Source: an uncultured Aureimonas sp. (GTDB taxonomy: Bacteria > Pseudomonadota > Alphaproteobacteria > Rhizobiales > Rhizobiaceae). Taken from it: a stretch of DNA of 51,029 bases. A model generated the notes under the pieces. That model worked only from the letters and a program-made list of their open reading frames with translations. It was not told where the DNA came from and made no database searches. Location: positions 1 to 51,029 of the forward strand of contig NZ_CAJYIU010000052.1 in NCBI RefSeq assembly GCF_913775355.1, in the 5' to 3' direction. Positions 8,582 through 16,476 of this stretch are shown piece after piece; position 1 is the stretch's first letter; every line of letters begins with the position of its first letter. The translations under genes were made by a program, and so were the position numbers.

Positions 8582-8812
8582 ATGCTTCTGGGCATCATCG
8601 GGGACAATTTCACCAGATCGTCGGATGCGGCGAACGCGCTGGCCAAGGAAGGCCTGCGGGTCGTGCAGTACTCGGGCGTGCCCCGCGGGCCGGCGGAGGC
8701 GGGCGTAGATGCGGGCGTCGTTGCGCTGAAGTCGCGCACGATCCCTGCCGACGAGGCGGTCCGCCTTTCGCTCCGGGCTCTGTACTGGCTCCTGGACAAG
8801 TGTTTCCGGTGA
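8582..8812 (+). pseudogene. denK: 3-oxo-tetronate kinase (DenK/OtnK, DUF1537), 5' fragment cut by an IS element
   Basis: The first 76 residues begin LLGIIGDNFTRSSDAANALA and contain VVQYSGVP and GVVALKSRTIPADEAV, the conserved start of the DUF1537 four-carbon acid-sugar kinases (about 420 residues when complete). Homology stops at WLLDK. The next bases are the inverted repeat of the IS, and the TGA stop (8810-8812) is the first three bases of the element. The remainder of the gene is not found on the other side of the IS (10125 onward), so the 3' part has been lost and not merely displaced. The fragment is non-functional unless a second kinase exists elsewhere. Confidence 0.85.
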
Positions 8813-8889
8813 CGTGCCTCCTGTAAATCAGACCGTTTTGAGCTGGAATTTTCCACTTATGACCCCGGGAGCGGGACGAGGAGAATTCC

Positions 8890-9150
8890 ATGAAGAAGTC
8901 GAATTTCACGGAGGCGCAGATCGCGTTCGTCCCGACGCAGGCCGACGAGAAGACGGCAGTTGCGGAGGTCTGCCGGAAGGCCGGGATCTCGGAGGCGACG
9001 TTCTACAACTGGCGCAAGCGGTACGTTGGGATGATGCAGTCCGAGGTGAGCAAGCTGCGCCAGATCGAGGAGGAGAATGCCAATCTGAAGCGGCTCGTCT
9101 CGGACCTGTCGTTGGACAAAGCGATGCTGCAGGACGTTCTATCAAATTGA
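8890..9150 (+). CDS. IS3-family transposase OrfA
   Basis: 86 residues. An N-terminal helix-turn-helix (KKSNFTEAQIAF, VAEVCRKAGISEATFYNWRK) is followed by a leucine-zipper-like helix (EVSKLRQIEEENANLKRLV), which in this family mediates multimerisation and DNA binding. It ends LQDVLSN, close to the family's usual length. OrfA alone cannot transpose; the OrfAB transposase needs orfB, which is ruined here. Confidence 0.88.
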   Translation: MKKSNFTEAQIAFVPTQADEKTAVAEVCRKAGISEATFYNWRKRYVGMMQSEVSKLRQIEEENANLKRLVSDLSLDKAMLQDVLSN

Positions 9151-9162
9151 GGCAATGCAGCG

Positions 9163-10069
9163 CCACCGACTCTTGAGCGTTGCCAAAACTTTGAGGCCTA
9201 CTCGCCGACGCCAGTTGGTGGTCGAGGTTCGAGTGTCCTGGATGGCATCGATCAGACGGGCTTGCTCGGCTCTGAAGGTCGTAGGTTCGCTCTACACCTG
9301 CAAGTTCCGGCGCGGCGATCAGGCCGATCTGAAGATCCGGATCCAGCAGACCACGCGGACACGGGTACGATACGGATATCTCTTGGCCGGCAGGCGATTG
9401 CGGGCAATCGCCGAGAGGCGTCGTGTCCACGTGCTCCCACGACCGGGAGGGTGGGCTGTGACCCCGGAGGCGGATCTACCGCTTCTATAAGGAGATGAAG
9501 CTGCAGCTCAGGAACAGCGTGCCGAAGCGCTGCGGGAAGGCCAAGCTGCGGGACGACTGGGTAGTGGCGACCCATGTGAACCAGACATGGGCGACAAGAC
9601 TTCATCCACGACCAACTCGGAACGGGCCGCAAGCCGCGCATCCTCACAATCGTCGACGCGTTCTCGCGCATCTCGCCGGTGTTCGACGCGAGTTTCAGCT
9701 ATCGAGGCGAAGACGTGGTGCGGGCACTGGAGCGCATCTGCGGCGAGGTTGGCGACCCCAAGGCCATCCGGGTCGACTAGGGATCGGAATTTATCTCACG
9801 AGATCACGACCTTTGAGCCTGCCAGAAGGACGTCGTCCTCGACTTCTCGCGGCTTGGCAAGCCGACCGACAATGCCTTCATCGAGTCCTTCAACGGTAAG
9901 TTCACAGCCGAATGCCTGAACACCTACTGGTTCACCAGCCTTGAGGACGCGAAGGCCAGGATGGAGGCTTGGCGTAGAGGTGACAACGAAGTCCGCCGCT
10001 CACAGCTCGATCGGCTACAATACCCCGATCGAGCTGATGAAACGCTCGGAAGGCAGCCCGCCAGCCTGA
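9163..10069 (+). pseudogene. IS3-family transposase OrfB, frameshifted and with an in-frame stop
   Basis: Pieces of an IS3 OrfB integrase domain occur in several frames: IRRACSALKVVGSLYTCKFR, then QLGTGRKPRILTIVDAFSRI, DFSRLGKPTDNAFIESFNGK, and AHSSIGYNTPIELMKRSEG ending at a TGA (10067-10069). A 1-base insertion lies near the expected first catalytic Asp (around 9585-9595). The conserved VDQGSEF motif has become VD-stop-GSEF at 9778-9780, and more shifts follow. The DDE enzyme cannot be made, so this copy is immobile unless helped in trans. Confidence 0.85.
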
Positions 10070-10345
10070 GCAATCACTTCCGGAAATCCTCCAGCCAGGG
10101 CGGTCCAAAGTCGGGCGCACGTCAGTCAGGAAGATGCTGGTCCCCACATAGAAGCCTAGCTGGAACCAAGCCTGCCGAGGCTGCGGCACACTCCTGCGTG
10201 CACGAGGGGCCAACCCGGCCCTGCACGTCCCGCAACGATGATGCCTAAAACTCCAGCGTCGCCTCGACCGATGCCACCATCGCCATGCCCTCCACATCGT
10301 GGCGACGCATCGATCCAGGGCGCAATCCATCATGCAGTTGTAATG

Positions 10346-10636
10346 CTAGAGCACCGTCTTTTCGGACGGCATTCCGTAGACGGACTGACGGTTCAACTCG
10401 GCGACCGGGTCGAAGCGGGTACGGTCCTCGTTCGCCTTGGACAGGAGCGTGATCGAGCTTTGATTGAGGTAGTCGGCGAAGTCTGCTGGCTTGCGATCGT
10501 CGGCCGCGACGTCCTTGGAAGCGTCAGAACGCTGGGCCTGCGTGGCCGCGCTGAGATCCAGCGTGTCGGCGAGGCGCTGCTCGACGCGATTGGAGATGAT
10601 GGGTTGCGCGACGCTGCCCCCGACCGCTCCGGCCAT
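10346..10636 (-). CDS. Hypothetical 96-residue protein, last gene of the leftward T3SS operon
   Basis: It starts MAGAVGGSVAQPIISNRVEQ at 10636 with GAGGAGATCAC as ribosome-binding site. The protein is hydrophilic and probably helical, rich in Ala, Asp and Gln, with no signal peptide or membrane segment. I do not recognise the family. It begins 47 bp after the second ExbD-like gene on the same strand and is likely expressed with the sctV-exbB-exbD block. It could be a cytoplasmic partner or a secreted product of that module; no function is assigned. The 221 bp between it and the IS show no gene. Confidence 0.6.
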   Translation of the reverse strand: MAGAVGGSVAQPIISNRVEQRLADTLDLSAATQAQRSDASKDVAADDRKPADFADYLNQSSITLLSKANEDRTRFDPVAELNRQSVYGMPSEKTVL

Positions 10637-10683
10637 GACGTGATCTCCTCGCTGCACACGGACCTGTTGCCTGCGCCACGAGT

Positions 10684-11424
10684 CTAGGGCGGCCGGCGGG
10701 CGATGCGGGTGACGAACGGCACAGCCCGCCGTCGCCAGCGCCGCTCGGCCAGTGCGATCAGGACGAGGAGCGTCAAGGGCAGGCCGAACCGCAGGGCGGC
10801 AAGCCCCGCGGCCTGGAAGCGGGCAGTAAGCGCGACGGCGTGCGGCTCGCTGACCGCGCCCCCCGCCGCCTTGCCGGCCTTCGCCTCCGCTGCTGCCTCC
10901 AGAAGCCGCGCGAGGTCCCGCGTGAAGTCGGGAAGGGGGCGCGGCGCGGCGTCGAGCGCGAGGAAGCCCTGCGAGAAGCGTAGACGAGGGCTGGCGGGAT
11001 CGCGCAAGGCGTCGGGAACCGACATTTCCTCGACAACCGCGCCGCTTCGCGCCAAGCTCCGCCGCACGTCGGCGTAAAAGGCGGCATCGAGCACGAAGAG
11101 CGCGACGGATCCGCCTCGCGGCGCCAGGTCGGTATCCGGATCGACCGGCCGCATCGCCGCGCCTGGCGCGCGACGCTCCACCCGGTCGGCATAGAGATCG
11201 ATCGTCACGGTTGCTGGAGCCGCCTGGCGCGCGTGAAGAAGGGCGATCATCGCGGGTCCATCCAGCGCCCGGCGTTCGCTCGCCAGAAGCGCCCGGGCAA
11301 GATCGGGGCGCGCGGGTGCCTCCCGCCGTCCGGCCAGCGGAACGAGCGTCAGGAAGACCACGAGGCAGACCGAAAGGAGGTTGGCCGCAAGATCGGCCGC
11401 CACGGCGAACTCGAAGCGGATCAC
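10684..11424 (-). CDS. ExbD/TolR/MotB-like membrane protein 2 of a T3SS-linked proton-channel module
   Basis: 246 residues from a GTG that overlaps the upstream stop by four bases (GTGA). It begins RFEFAVAADLAANLLSVCLV, one transmembrane helix (residues about 8-30) with a single acidic residue, Asp11, at its start. This matches the ExbD/TolR plan in which one Asp in the lone N-terminal helix carries the proton. A periplasmic-type domain of about 180 residues follows. Unusually there is a second membrane helix near the C-terminus (about 210-226) with a strongly basic cytoplasmic tail, a feature normal ExbD or TolR lacks. It is encoded with an ExbB-like partner and another ExbD-like protein. 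Its role in secretion is inferred. Confidence 0.7.
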   Translation of the reverse strand: MIRFEFAVAADLAANLLSVCLVVFLTLVPLAGRREAPARPDLARALLASERRALDGPAMIALLHARQAAPATVTIDLYADRVERRAPGAAMRPVDPDTDLAPRGGSVALFVLDAAFYADVRRSLARSGAVVEEMSVPDALRDPASPRLRFSQGFLALDAAPRPLPDFTRDLARLLEAAAEAKAGKAAGGAVSEPHAVALTARFQAAGLAALRFGLPLTLLVLIALAERRWRRRAVPFVTRIARRPP

Positions 11425-11942
11425 GGCTCCTCGCCGGTCAGGTGCCGCCGGCAGAGCGAGCGAGCCATTTCCAGCCCGGCCTCCGCCAGTGCCGCGCAAG
11501 TCTCGTCCAGACGGACCTGAAGGAGGCGCCGCGCGGGGGCCGCGCGCGCGATCACCGGATCAAGCAGGAACGAAGCCTCTTCGCCTCCCGGCACCACCGC
11601 GACCAAGAGCGGCTCGGCACCCTCGCGGATGCGGTCGGCGAGCCCGACGTCGGTCGCGATGCGGGCGAGCGGCACACCGACCGGCGGAGCACCCGCCAGC
11701 GTTACGCCCTTGGGTCCCGCCAGCAGCACGAGCGCGTCATCGCCCACCAGCCGGGCATGGCCCGCGAGGAGGTCGCCGACCGGGTCGCGCGCGCCGAGCA
11801 CGATGCGAAGCGACGGATCCGCCATGAACAGCGAGAACAGAACGGTCGCGCCGAGCGTCAGGAAGAGATCCGTCAGCGGAATGTCGCGGCCCACGCTCCC
11901 GGCCTCATCGTCGTCGTCGTCGGGCTCGGCCTCAGAGCGCAT
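11421..11942 (-). CDS. ExbD/TolR-like membrane protein 1 of a T3SS-linked proton-channel module
   Basis: 173 residues. A short acidic cytoplasmic N-terminus (five consecutive Asp) leads into one membrane helix, IPLTDLFLTLGATVLFSLFM (about 21-40). It carries Asp25, in the same place as the proton-carrying Asp of ExbD (IPLxD...). The rest is a periplasmic-type domain. I take the ATG at 11942, which overlaps the ExbB-like gene by 11 bases. An upstream reading-frame extension lies inside the ExbB-like gene and is out-of-frame noise. ExbD-type proteins pair with ExbB-type channels to convert proton flow into motion or force. The pairing is seen in gene order; the function in this T3SS is inferred. 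Confidence 0.7.
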   Translation of the reverse strand: MRSEAEPDDDDDEAGSVGRDIPLTDLFLTLGATVLFSLFMADPSLRIVLGARDPVGDLLAGHARLVGDDALVLLAGPKGVTLAGAPPVGVPLARIATDVGLADRIREGAEPLLVAVVPGGEEASFLLDPVIARAAPARRLLQVRLDETCAALAEAGLEMARSLCRRHLTGEEP

Positions 11943-13077
11943 CGGCCGTCCGCAGCGCGACCTCGACCAGGCGGTGACACTGCGCGCGCGTTTCGCCCTC
12001 GCGGCGCTCGATGGCGGCGAGCACCAGGGACGCGACGAGCCCACCGAGAAGCCCCAGAAGCGTCGTCTCGAACTGGATCGACAGACCTGCGAGGCTAGCG
12101 CCGATGTCGGCGACACCCCCCGGCCGCTCGCTCCCACCGTCGCCGCCGAGGCTTCCGATCGCCACGGCCAGCCCGATCACCGTGCCCACGAAGCCGAGCA
12201 GTGGAAGGAACGCGAGAAGCGCGCGCAGGTATCGGCGCGTCGAGGCATGGACCGCGTCCAGCGATCGCCGCGCCGTCTCGGCGCCCGGCAGACCGGCGGC
12301 CTCGCGCATGTCGGCGCCGCTGCGGCTGTCGCCCGGCAGGTCCCGCAGCGCCTCTGCGAAATCCGCCCGGACGACGGGAAGCGACTCCCGCAGCCGCGCG
12401 CGCACGAGCGTCAGCACCGCGCGATCCTCGCATTGCCGAAGAAGGGCGTCGAGGCAGGCCGCGAGCAGTGTCAGAAACAGGATCATGATCGCGACATGGA
12501 CGTAGGTCGCGCCCAGCACCGCGCGCAGCGTGACGCCCAAAGCATCCGGCGCACCGGCCGCCATGACCGGAGCCGCAAGGGTTTCCAGCGCGGCGTAGAG
12601 GAGAAGGGTCCCCGCCAGGCCGAGCGATAGGGCGCCACCGAGCGACTGGGAGCGCATTGGGCCTTCGGCGTTCACGGGATCGATCCAGGCGGATCGTAGA
12701 CGTTCCGTGACGAGGATCGACTGCAGCCGGGCGGCCGGCAGGAGGACCAGAAGCTGCGGCCAGACGGGCGAGGCGGCGACGCGCGTGGGAAGCGTGCCGA
12801 GACCCGTGGTCAGGAGCGGCACGGCGGCCGCATAAAGCGCCGACAGAAGTGCGGCGCAGGCGAGAAGCGCCGGCTGTCCGGCATGGGCTCGCGCCAGGCC
12901 CGCCAGCAGCAGCAGGGCGAGGGCCGCCAGCACGAGGAGCCGCGAGACGCCAAGCCCCCCTTCCGTCATCAGCGCATGGAGCGCGAGCGCGGGAAGCAGC
13001 GCCGCGCCGAGCAGCCGTGCGAAGCGCGAGATGCGCAGCGGCCGACCCGGTGCCGTACCGGCGATGTCGGGTCTCAC
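11932..13077 (-). CDS. MotA/TolQ/ExbB-family proton-channel protein encoded directly after sctV
   Basis: 381 residues from a GTG overlapping the sctV stop by four bases. Several hydrophobic segments fill the N-terminal half (about 20-36, 44-62, 68-90, 148-176, 186-212). The C-terminal part has the family's paired channel helices: LPLLGFVGTVIGLAVAIGSL (about 291-310), then SIQFETTLLGLLGGLVASLV with the conserved Thr-Thr (338-339) that lines the proton path in ExbB, TolQ and MotA. It is longer than ExbB because of extra N-terminal membrane segments, which makes its topology unusual. The two downstream genes encode Asp-bearing single-helix partners. No standard sct component has this fold. Confidence 0.8.
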   Translation of the reverse strand: MRPDIAGTAPGRPLRISRFARLLGAALLPALALHALMTEGGLGVSRLLVLAALALLLLAGLARAHAGQPALLACAALLSALYAAAVPLLTTGLGTLPTRVAASPVWPQLLVLLPAARLQSILVTERLRSAWIDPVNAEGPMRSQSLGGALSLGLAGTLLLYAALETLAAPVMAAGAPDALGVTLRAVLGATYVHVAIMILFLTLLAACLDALLRQCEDRAVLTLVRARLRESLPVVRADFAEALRDLPGDSRSGADMREAAGLPGAETARRSLDAVHASTRRYLRALLAFLPLLGFVGTVIGLAVAIGSLGGDGGSERPGGVADIGASLAGLSIQFETTLLGLLGGLVASLVLAAIERREGETRAQCHRLVEVALRTADAL

Positions 13078-15206
13078 AGGGCGGTCAGTTGCGCGCCCTG
13101 CATCATCTTGATGCGATCGAGCGGCTGGATGTTGGCCGAGGGGCTCAGTTCCTGGTAGCTCAGCACCGCCAGACCGGGAAAGTCGCGCTCCACGATCTTG
13201 CGCATGAAGCGGCGGATATCCATCGGCGCGAGGATCACGGGCGACATGGCCTTGGGCGCGGGCGCGCCGATCACGTGCTTCATGGCCGCGATCATCTCGC
13301 GATGCGTGTCGGGCGCGAGCGCGAGATAGGAGGCGCCGCTGGTCTGGCGCACGGCGCTGCGCACCGCGTCCTCGATCTCCTTGGAGATCAGGAACGCAGG
13401 GATGACGTTCTGCCCGCCCGAGAACTTGTGGGTGATGTAGCGCGACAGCGCTCCGCGCACGTGCTCGGCCAGCACGATCGGGTCCTTCTCGCGCTGGCCC
13501 CATGTGACCAGCGCCTCTAGGATCGTGCGCATGTCGCGGATCGAGATATCCTCCGACACGAGGCGCTGAAGGACGTCGGTGATCGTGGTGATGGGCAGGA
13601 GGCGGGTCGCCTCGCGCACCAGTTCGCCGAAGTTCTTCTGCATCTGGTTCATCAGGAACATGGTTTCCTGAACGCCCACGAACTCCGAGGCGTGCGCCTT
13701 CAGGACATGGGCCAGATGGTAGGTCAGCATGTTGGACAGGGTCATCGTCTGGATGCCCGCCCGCTCCAGGAGGGGCAGGTGCTTCATCTGCACCCACAGG
13801 CTCGGCGTGTGGGGCAGGAAGTCCTCGCCGCGCTCGAAGGGAACGCTGAACATGCGAAGGTTGGTTTCGGTCTCGCGCACGATGAACCAGCCGGGGCGCG
13901 CCGCGCCCGCCGCCACCGGGATCTCGTTGACGAGGATGCGATACTCGCCCTCCGACAGGTTCTCGTTCAGACGCAGGTTGATGCCCGGAAACGGCACGCC
14001 GAGGTCGAAGTAGAGGGCACGGCGCACGCGCGCGACCTCGCGGTCGAGCTTGTCGGGGCGGATCGAGTCGCGCACCGAGGCCGCGATGTCGACGATCAGC
14101 GGCACGGTGAGCGCGAAGTTCACCGCCTCGACGGGCATTCCGTCGTCCTCGTCGCCGCCTGGAAAGCGCGGCGACTTGCCTTGGGGAGCCAGCGCGGCGG
14201 CCAGCGCCGGCATCTCGGCCGAGCGTTTCTCCTGCGCACCCTTGGCGCGGCCGCGCATGGAAAGATAGCCCCCGCCGCCCACGATCAGGGCGAGTGTCAG
14301 GAACACCAGCGGCGGGAAGCCCGGCACCACGGCGAAGATGCACAGGATCGCGGCCGTGATCATCAGGGCCTTGGGTTCGGCGATGAGCTGGGCGGCGATG
14401 TCGGAGCCCAGGTTGTCGTTCTCCTCGGAGGCGACACGCGTCACGATGAAGCCCGCCGTGATTGACACGAAGAGCGCCGGGATCTGCGAGACGAGGCCGT
14501 CGCCGATAGTGAGCAGCGAGTAGAGATGCATGGCGTCGCCCGCCGCCATGCCCTTCTGGAGGACGCCGATGGCGAGGCCGCCGATCATGTTCACGGCGAT
14601 GATGATGAGGCCGGCGATGGCGTCGCCCTTCACGAACTTCATGGCGCCGTCCATGGCGCCGTAGAGCTGGCTCTCCTTCTCCAGTTTGCCGCGACGGCGC
14701 TTGGCCTCGTCCAGCTCGATCTGGCCGGCGCGCATGTCCGAATCGATCGACATCTGCTTGCCTGGCATGGCGTCCAGTGAGAAGCGCGCCGACACTTCGG
14801 CCACGCGCTCCGAGCCCTTGGTGATGACCATGAAGTTCACGATCGTCAGGATCAGGAACACCACGAGGCCGACGATGAGGTTGCCGCCCACCACGAACTT
14901 GCCGAACGTCTCGACGATGTGGCCGGCATCCGCCTGGATCAGGATCAGGCGCGTGGTGGAGATCGCGAGCGCGAGACGGAACAGCGTCGTGATCAGCAGG
15001 ATCGAGGGGAAGGCGGAGAGCTGTGTGACGTCCTTGAGGTAGATCGCGGCCATCAGCAGGATCGCCGACAGGGTGAGGTTGATGGCGATCAGGACGTCGA
15101 TCATGATCACCGGCAGCGGCAGGATCATCATGAACACGATGCAGATCAGCAGGAAGGCCAGGAACAGGTCGTTGCGCCGGGCCAGCGTCTGAAGGAAGCG
15201 AGTCAT
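13074..15206 (-). CDS. sctV: T3SS export-gate protein SctV
   Basis: 710 residues of the FHIPEP family (YscV, InvA, HrcV). The N-terminal about 320 residues hold the hydrophobic segments and the FHIPEP-type region TTLFRLALAISTTRLIL. The charged loop RRGKLEKESQLYGAMDGAMK and the large cytoplasmic domain that forms the nonameric export ring follow. I choose the ATG giving MTRFLQTLARRN at 15206; a longer open frame to 15281 lacks homology. It couples export to the proton-motive force and binds chaperones and gatekeeper. Unlike many clusters it is apart from sctR-S-T-U and is overlapped downstream by the ExbB-like gene. Confidence 0.96.
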   Translation of the reverse strand: MTRFLQTLARRNDLFLAFLLICIVFMMILPLPVIMIDVLIAINLTLSAILLMAAIYLKDVTQLSAFPSILLITTLFRLALAISTTRLILIQADAGHIVETFGKFVVGGNLIVGLVVFLILTIVNFMVITKGSERVAEVSARFSLDAMPGKQMSIDSDMRAGQIELDEAKRRRGKLEKESQLYGAMDGAMKFVKGDAIAGLIIIAVNMIGGLAIGVLQKGMAAGDAMHLYSLLTIGDGLVSQIPALFVSITAGFIVTRVASEENDNLGSDIAAQLIAEPKALMITAAILCIFAVVPGFPPLVFLTLALIVGGGGYLSMRGRAKGAQEKRSAEMPALAAALAPQGKSPRFPGGDEDDGMPVEAVNFALTVPLIVDIAASVRDSIRPDKLDREVARVRRALYFDLGVPFPGINLRLNENLSEGEYRILVNEIPVAAGAARPGWFIVRETETNLRMFSVPFERGEDFLPHTPSLWVQMKHLPLLERAGIQTMTLSNMLTYHLAHVLKAHASEFVGVQETMFLMNQMQKNFGELVREATRLLPITTITDVLQRLVSEDISIRDMRTILEALVTWGQREKDPIVLAEHVRGALSRYITHKFSGGQNVIPAFLISKEIEDAVRSAVRQTSGASYLALAPDTHREMIAAMKHVIGAPAPKAMSPVILAPMDIRRFMRKIVERDFPGLAVLSYQELSPSANIQPLDRIKMMQGAQLTAL

Positions 15207-15327
15207 GGGGCACCTGTTCCCATGCGGAGAGCCGGTCCCCGCGCCGGCCGCGTCGCCGCGAGGGCGCCCGTGCCGATCCATCCATACGATACCGCGATCG
15301 GCCTTGCGAGGGCGTTCGTCACCACGC

Positions 15328-16368
15328 TCATACCTCCAGCCGGAAGCGCTCGCGCCCGGTCTGGTCGGCAGGGTGGGCGAGCGCGAGCGGCTCGACGCGC
15401 TTCAGCTCGCTCAGAAGGTCGGCGAAGGCGATCGAGAGCGCGGCCGCCACCGTCTCCACGCGCGGCGGGGCATCCCGGTCCGGCGTATCTTCGCTCACGG
15501 CGGCGTTCCGGCCAGCCAGAAGCGGGTCGGCCGAACGACCGCGCTCCAGGCCCATCTCGGTCATCGCCTCGAACAGACGCTCCACCAGCGTGTCGGTCTG
15601 GGTGGACAGGGAACGCCTGCTCGTGTCCTCGTTCCGTAACCCCGTAGAGAGAAGCGCCGACACGGATTGGACCAGCGACCCGAAGGCGTCGATCTGGCGG
15701 CCCGTCGCGGCGATCGCGTCGACGAGGCGGGCGAGTTCGCCCTCGAGCGTGGCGAGGGTCTGGTTGGCAGCGGTGAGCGCCGTAGTCTTGAGGCCGAGCT
15801 GGCCCTGGAGGGCCGACAGCTCGCCGGAGAGCGCGTTGACTTGCGCCTGCGCCGCCGCGCGCGCCGTCTCGCCCTCCGCGCTCGCCAGCACGGCCTTCGC
15901 CGCGTTCAACTCATCCTGCTTGGTGCCGATGGCGGCCGTGAGCGTGGCGACCTGGCCTTGCAACTCGTCCCGCTGCGCGACGGCGGCGGTCCGTTGCGTC
16001 TCGGTCCGCGTCCGCGCCGCCGTGTCGGTGGCGAGCTTGGCCGTCAAGGCGTTGTTGTTCAAGCCGAGCAGCGTGGACAGGACCGCGTTGGAGCGGTTGA
16101 GCGCCTCGCGCTTCTCCCCGTCGCCGCGCGCTTCCTCCGTGGCGAGAAGGGTCTGCGCCAGAAGGACGCCGATGTCGCCACGCGCCGCAGGCGCGCGAAG
16201 GCCGAGAAGCCCGAGCTCCGTGACGATGTCGGTCGGTCCGGGCGCGGCGTCGGGGACCGTGACGGTGCCGGTTCGCGCCTCCGGGGTCCGGGTGCGGGCG
16301 ACTTCGGTGCCGGCGGGATCGGAGACGAGCGGCAGCGCGGGGGACGAGATCGGCGAAACGGTGGACAT
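15328..16368 (-). CDS. Coiled-coil protein of unknown function, candidate T3SS substrate
   Basis: 346 residues, soluble, with no signal peptide. The first about 60 residues are Ser/Thr/Pro-rich and look disordered, as in secreted T3SS proteins. About 100-235 is a long Ala/Leu/Gln/Thr-rich coiled coil (RDELQGQVATLTAAIGTKQD and similar heptads), followed by a shorter helical region ending in FRLEV. I recognise no family. It lies between the 393-aa gene and sctV in the leftward operon and has its own 108-bp upstream gap containing the repeated motif at 16418-16430. It could be a secreted coiled-coil translocator, effector or regulator. Confidence 0.65.
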   Translation of the reverse strand: MSTVSPISSPALPLVSDPAGTEVARTRTPEARTGTVTVPDAAPGPTDIVTELGLLGLRAPAARGDIGVLLAQTLLATEEARGDGEKREALNRSNAVLSTLLGLNNNALTAKLATDTAARTRTETQRTAAVAQRDELQGQVATLTAAIGTKQDELNAAKAVLASAEGETARAAAQAQVNALSGELSALQGQLGLKTTALTAANQTLATLEGELARLVDAIAATGRQIDAFGSLVQSVSALLSTGLRNEDTSRRSLSTQTDTLVERLFEAMTEMGLERGRSADPLLAGRNAAVSEDTPDRDAPPRVETVAAALSIAFADLLSELKRVEPLALAHPADQTGRERFRLEV

Positions 16369-16417
16369 GGCGTGGCTCCGGCGAGACGTGTTCCGTCATA
16401 GGTTCGGGACGGACGGT

Positions 16418-16430
16418 CCGCTGTGCCGTA
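16418..16430 (-). promoter_or_regulatory. Repeated intergenic motif TACGGCACAGCGG, copy 1
   Basis: Read leftward, TACGGCACAGCGG lies about 50 bp upstream of the 346-aa gene. An identical 13-mer occurs in the same orientation upstream of the 103-aa gene (25710-25722), and a 12/13 match is upstream of sctW (45278-45290). A promoter or activator site for T3SS units is possible; no function is proven. Confidence 0.35.
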
Positions 16431-16476
16431 CGCGACGTTCGGGCCGCACGAGACGTCGGCGCCACCGCGCGCGGTG

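Larger units (their letters stand above)
8810..10124 (+). mobile_element. IS3-family insertion sequence, decayed
   Basis: A 1315-bp element bounded by imperfect inverted repeats: TGACGTGCCTCC at the left, and a right end closing in GCGCACGTCA, whose reverse complement starts TGACGTGC. It carries an intact orfA (8890-9150) and a broken orfB (to 10069) in the usual IS3 arrangement. No target-site duplication is visible: CCGG lies to the left and GTCA to the right. This suggests deletion or rearrangement next to one end after insertion. The element marks the junction between the catabolic operon and the T3SS island. Confidence 0.85.

Noticed and set aside
10125-10345. A gene in the 221 bp between the IS and the T3SS operon
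   Set aside because: Short open frames exist on both strands but show no start signal, homology or codon pattern of a gene.
11932-13077. That the ExbB/ExbD-like trio is a TonB-energising or Tol system that merely lies next to the T3SS
   Set aside because: No TonB, TolA, TolB, Pal or receptor gene is present, and the first gene overlaps the sctV stop codon within the T3SS operon. It is not fully excluded.
11421-13077. That the trio is a Zorya-type (ZorAB) defence module
   Set aside because: ZorB has an OmpA-like C-terminal domain and zorC/zorD-type genes follow; neither is seen here.
11932-15285. A continuous open frame of over 1100 codons on the minus strand across sctV and the ExbB-like gene
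   Set aside because: Only its last 381 codons encode the ExbB-like protein. The part over sctV is a low-stop GC-rich shadow of the true sctV frame.
16369-16400. Possible HrpL-type hrp box (GGAAC...CCAC) before the 346-aa gene
   Set aside because: The spacer is about 13 bases in place of 15-16, and the CCAC touches the start codon. No HrpL-like sigma factor is seen.
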